A model generated the notes under the pieces. It did not search any database. It had not been told where the DNA came from and was given only the letters and a program-made list of their open reading frames with translations. This document shows, one piece after another, positions 7,301-8,611 of a stretch of DNA of 8,611 nucleotides. Position numbers and translations under genes: made by a program. The stretch is from Collinsella sp. (GTDB lineage Bacteria > Actinomycetota > Coriobacteriia > Coriobacteriales > Coriobacteriaceae): positions 1-8,611 of the forward strand of contig WGSQ01000076.1 of the NCBI GenBank assembly GCA_014871605.1, in the 5' to 3' direction. The number at the start of each line of letters is the position of its first letter. The stretch's first letter is position 1.

Positions 7301-7600
7301 GGTGCGACCCTGTGGTGCGCCTAAGCGGACCTCGGGCTGGCCCTCGATGTTGCAGATAAAGCTGTACCAGATAAGACAGGGCTCGGTGCACTCAAGCTCT
7401 GCAGTAAATATGCCGTCGCCCTCGTGCGTCATGGGATACAGAGACTCACCGATTTCATCGACCCAGGTACGCAGGGTAAGCGTTGCCTGGTTGGGGTCGG
7501 CATCCTCCAAAATCACCGAGAGCGAAACGGAAGTTCCAGTGGTCACAGCGCCAAACGGAATGCGAAACTGCGGCAGACGGCTGTTGTGTATCAATCTCAT
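4304..7600 (-). CDS. GH13 alpha-glucan hydrolase fused to GH77 4-alpha-glucanotransferase
   Basis: The protein has 1098 residues and no signal peptide or membrane segment, so it is cytoplasmic. Residues 1-120 look like the N-terminal beta domain of neopullulanase-type enzymes. A GH13 barrel (about 130-560) starts MVYQIFPDRY. Its catalytic regions are DGVFNH (263-268), GWRLDVADE (347-355, nucleophile Asp351), GEVWED (379-384, acid/base Glu380) and SSHDRPR (452-458, Asp455). These resemble neopullulanase or type II pullulanase groups. A small beta domain (about 560-640) follows. GH77 (about 650-1098) starts GAGVVCHITS and contains RYWQVLPVNP, SPYAGPSAFAGN, RVRLDHF (nucleophile Asp908), AEDLG (acid/base Glu954) and THDT (Asp1003). 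Both active sites appear complete. The likely role is intracellular debranching or cutting of glycogen and maltodextrins plus glucan chain transfer. The start at 7598-7600 fits the domain edge, but its ribosome site is weak (GGAC only). The exact GH13 specificity is uncertain. Confidence 0.93.
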   Translation of the reverse strand: MRLIHNSRLPQFRIPFGAVTTGTSVSLSVILEDADPNQATLTLRTWVDEIGESLYPMTHEGDGIFTAELECTEPCLIWYSFICNIEGQPEVRLGAPQGRTGGEGVTYNYAEVPSFQITVYKHRENRPTWYERGMVYQIFPDRYARDENWRKRTLAEVEKPRNGIQRRMVEDWNEPPVYERAEDGSIKTWDFYGGSLKGIQEDLPRIAELGFTAIYLNPIFEAASNHRYDTADYTKIDPILGTEQDFTELCEAAEKLGISIILDGVFNHTGDDSIYFNRYGNYPDVGAWQSENSPWRDAFYFHEDGSYDCWWGVGNMPAINENSELVREKLLGKDGVIRKWLRAGAHGWRLDVADELSDDFLAEIKKAVLAEKPDALLLGEVWEDASNKISYGHLRRYLQGSELDSAMDYPFRDMVIGFLMGYKNAYQAAEDIETLRENYPREALSCALNLLSSHDRPRIISVLGGGPDESQLPESERSKWRLDENSMGLAKSRFWLATLMQMTFPGVPSIYYGDEYGLEGLTDPGNRRTLPMKEDLHDFDTLAIVKNASAVRRALPFMVDGEIKAFALNDDVLAYTRTGKDGEAATVIINRSLRNSHCVTIPALGECASDVISGHGCEIHNGTVTLDLYPLGSSIIYHHAEKRLQEPLDHGAGVVCHITSVPTDDGKPGTIGAPTRRFIDHLAAMGMRYWQVLPVNPTDFFRSPYAGPSAFAGNIDLLPESHEELATDFVTWKARGGEDADPLYTAFKHRNADWLEKYCVYMAVKKYFEGESRHDWPADVARYNEHLIDDKRFHDEAELQAYMQYRFDLAWCELMNYAHKKGIEVIGDIPMYVSDDSADAWSEPENFWLSDTGKAIEISGAPPDNFAPEGQVWGNPTFRWDHMKKNGYRWWLDRLRRAFALYDRVRLDHFLGFHSYFSIPAGKACADGRWLAGPGKDLFQTAYDELGPLNFIAEDLGYLTPGVRAMASTCGFPGMDVLEFSDYDVRCGIHPTPGKILYTSTHDTSTLVGWCTHSFTGGDEPSGIELANELMGNALASDAPLVMMPLQDILGLGDDARMNVPGVATGNWTWQAQETDIVAAEKKTAKLLRSTHRFWGEA

Positions 7601-7661
7601 AATACGGTCCAGTTCAATAGAATCACGGCCTGCGGGCCATGGGCTTTACGCACAGGAAGTA

Positions 7662-7690
7662 AGTATATCTGTTGTACACAGGCTGTATAA
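7662..7690 (-). promoter_or_regulatory. Possible promoter of the GH13-GH77 gene
   Basis: On the minus strand TATACT (7667-7662) is a good -10 box. Seventeen bases upstream lies TTATAC (7690-7685), a poor -35 box. The implied start near 7655 gives a leader of about 55 nt. An interrupted dyad GTTGT...ACAAC (7671-7695) covers the spacer and -35 region, where a repressor or activator could bind. This is a weak prediction. Confidence 0.3.
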
Positions 7691-7806
7691 ACAACATCCG
7701 TTTACCATCGGCGAACGGTTGTCCTAGAAAATCGTTTTACCACCCAAATTATCGCGATTTTTAAAAACGTCTATACCGATACTATTTGTAGCCAAACAAA
7801 AGTACC

Positions 7807-7940
7807 CCGGTTTACTACGACGAATTGAATGATCTCAACCACGGTCATTTTCGTGATATTATCAGTGCAGGTAGAGGCGTTGCCAATTTCGTAGATTACC
7901 CGCCGTGGTCGGCTGGAGCCATTTTGTCGTAGTAAACCGG
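7807..7940. repeat. 134-bp symmetric inverted-repeat element (MITE-like or structured RNA)
   Basis: CCGGTTTACTACGAC (7807-7821) and its exact reverse complement (7926-7940) form the ends. A second block, ACCACGG (7838-7844) and CCGTGGT (7903-7909), pairs around the same centre with equal 16-nt spacers on both sides. The symmetry is therefore a two-part arm of 38 nt, not a chance match. Just outside each end, reading outwards, there is a CTTTT run (TACTTTTG on one side, CTCTTTTT on the other). The inner 58 nt show no strong pairing. This fits a small non-autonomous element with terminal inverted repeats, or a structured transcript. I recognise no known family. Confidence 0.6.
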
Positions 7941-7962
7941 CCCTCTTTTTAATGGAGAAGTT

Positions 7963-8007
7963 CAACGCAAAAGAGGGCGCCTGGTTGGGGCGCCCTCTTT
8001 TGCGTTG
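7963..8007. terminator. Strong bidirectional terminator after the lysine-rich gene
   Basis: A 19-base arm (7963-7981) is the exact reverse complement of 7989-8007 around a 7-nt loop. The inner GAGGGCGCC/GGCGCCCTC stem is flanked by AAAA on one side and TTTT on the other, so it has the A-tract/stem/T-tract form in both directions. It lies 24 nt past the stop of the minus-strand lysine-rich gene and most likely ends that transcript. A third matching segment, CCCTCTTTT at 7941-7949, could compete for the left arm. Confidence 0.85.
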
Positions 8008-8031
8008 AGGATTAAGTTTGAATCGTCCGGA

Positions 8032-8611
8032 TTAGTGGCGCTTGCGGGTGGCCGTTGCCTTGCGAACGGAGGTCTTCTTGGTCGGAGCCTTTTCCTCGGC
8101 CGGAGTGGCGGGGGAGACCGGGGCCTCCTTGGCGGGCTCTGCCTTTGTCGTAGCCTTTGGAGCGGTCTTGACCTCGGCGGTCTTCGGCGCCGGCTCGGCC
8201 TTTACCTCGACCTTGGCCTCCGCCTTGGGAGCAGCAGCCTTGGTCGTGGCCTTTTTGGCCGTCGGCGTAGTGCGCTTGCGCGTGGTGGTCTTTGCGGCCG
8301 TCTTTGCCTCGGCAGCTGTCTCGGCCTTGGGCTCGGCGTGCGTCTTCTCGACTTTGCCGGCCGGCTTCGTGGCTGCCTTCGGGGTCGTCTTCGCAGCGGT
8401 CTTCTTCGTAGCAGCCTTGGTCGTCGTCGACTTCGTAGCCGTGGTCTTCTTGGCGGTCGTGGTCTTGGACGCAGCCGTCTTCTTGGCAGCGGTCTTGGCC
8501 GGAGCCTTTGCCGCTGGCTTAGTCTCGGCGGCGGCCTCGTCCTTTACCTCGGGAGCGACCTCGGCCTCGGTGGCCTTCTTGGCAGCGGCGGTCGTGCGCT
8601 TGCGCGTGGTC
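8032..8611 (-). CDS. Lysine/alanine/threonine-rich basic protein, C-terminal part (HU tail or histone H1-like)
   Basis: The 5' part lies beyond the right edge. The minus-strand frame is open for 192 codons from the edge to TAA at 8034-8032, and has no Met, so it is easily missed. The visible protein is built almost only of Ala, Lys, Thr, Pro, Glu, Val and Arg. I see no Leu, Ile, Phe, Tyr, Trp, Met, Cys, Asn or Gln, so this part is disordered and strongly basic. Repeated motifs are AAKK, TTAKK, KAAAPK and RKR: TTRKRTTAAAKKA at the edge, TTTRKRTTPTAKKA 108 residues later, and the end ATATRKRH. Acidic Glu-rich patches (EAEVAPEVKDE, KAEAKVEVKAE) alternate with basic ones. Tails like this occur on actinobacterial HU and on histone H1-like proteins, which bind DNA non-specifically. 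A basic tail of another nucleic-acid protein is equally possible. A strong terminator follows. Confidence 0.75.
   Translation of the reverse strand, partial: TTRKRTTAAAKKATEAEVAPEVKDEAAAETKPAAKAPAKTAAKKTAASKTTTAKKTTATKSTTTKAATKKTAAKTTPKAATKPAGKVEKTHAEPKAETAAEAKTAAKTTTRKRTTPTAKKATTKAAAPKAEAKVEVKAEPAPKTAEVKTAPKATTKAEPAKEAPVSPATPAEEKAPTKKTSVRKATATRKRH

Larger units (their letters stand above)
7601..8031. other. Intergenic region, 431 bp, AT-richer
   Basis: I see no credible gene here. A 64-codon minus-strand frame (7771-7965) starts with TTG inside a terminator arm and runs through a palindrome, so I discount it. The region holds a possible promoter and operator for the fusion gene (7662-7695), a symmetric inverted-repeat element (7807-7940) and a terminator (7963-8007). 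Bases 7700-7805 are AT-rich with no assigned element. Confidence 0.5.

Noticed and set aside
7771..7965. 64-codon minus-strand frame in the intergenic gap
   Set aside because: It starts with TTG inside the terminator arm, has no ribosome site, runs through the inverted-repeat element and resembles no family I know.
8035..8611. Open plus-strand frame rich in Gly, Leu, Arg and Ser opposite the lysine-rich tail
   Set aside because: It is the mirror of repeated AAG/GCC/ACC codons on the minus strand. The minus frame has a stop followed by a strong terminator and a plausible protein composition.
8032..8611. Short tandem DNA repeats or a CRISPR-like array in the lysine-rich region
   Set aside because: The repetition follows codons (AAG, GCC, ACC) with irregular spacing. 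There are no constant repeat and spacer lengths.

Overview
The window looks like chromosomal core sequence from a GC-rich, anaerobic gut-type actinobacterium. I would place it in the Coriobacteriia, most likely near Collinsella. That placement is inference from gene content and protein style (an RsmB with a GAGRGTKT SAM motif, a GH13-GH77 fusion, a very long K/A/T/P tail on a presumed DNA-binding protein). No marker gene fixes it.

Layout, left to right. (1) Bases 2-640 hold the 3' end of priA, followed after 18 nt by def (659-1195). Then comes a 324-bp gap with a very long perfect palindrome and a conventional terminator, then fmt (1520-2440) and rsmB (2437-3837), which overlap by 4 nt. All run on the plus strand. 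This is the widespread priA-def-fmt-rsmB housekeeping block: replication restart, N-terminal deformylation of proteins, formylation of initiator tRNA, and 16S rRNA methylation. (2) Bases 3838-3978 are a convergent gene end with a second long palindrome and a strong bidirectional terminator. (3) On the minus strand lie a small FmdB-type zinc-ribbon gene (3979-4215) and, upstream of it, a 1098-residue cytoplasmic fusion of a GH13 alpha-glucan hydrolase/debranching domain to a GH77 4-alpha-glucanotransferase (4304-7600). (4) Bases 7601-8031 are a 431-bp AT-richer gap. It holds a possible promoter for the fusion gene, a 134-bp symmetric inverted-repeat element, and a long bidirectional terminator. 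(5) Bases 8032-8611, minus strand, are the 3' part of a gene whose visible 192 residues are almost only K, A, T, P, E, V and R, like the tail of actinobacterial HU or histone H1-like proteins. It has no internal start codon in the window.

How the genes work together: Def and Fmt are the two ends of the formyl-methionine cycle, and RsmB acts on the ribosome, so the left half is a translation module. The GH13-GH77 fusion would both cut or debranch alpha-glucans and disproportionate the maltodextrins inside the cell. The sequences least explained by known genes are three palindromic elements, two of them starting within 10 nt of a stop codon, and the lysine-rich tail. I see no defence system, prophage, CRISPR array, tRNA or rRNA. 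An undescribed system is not evident; the palindromes are the best candidates for something new.
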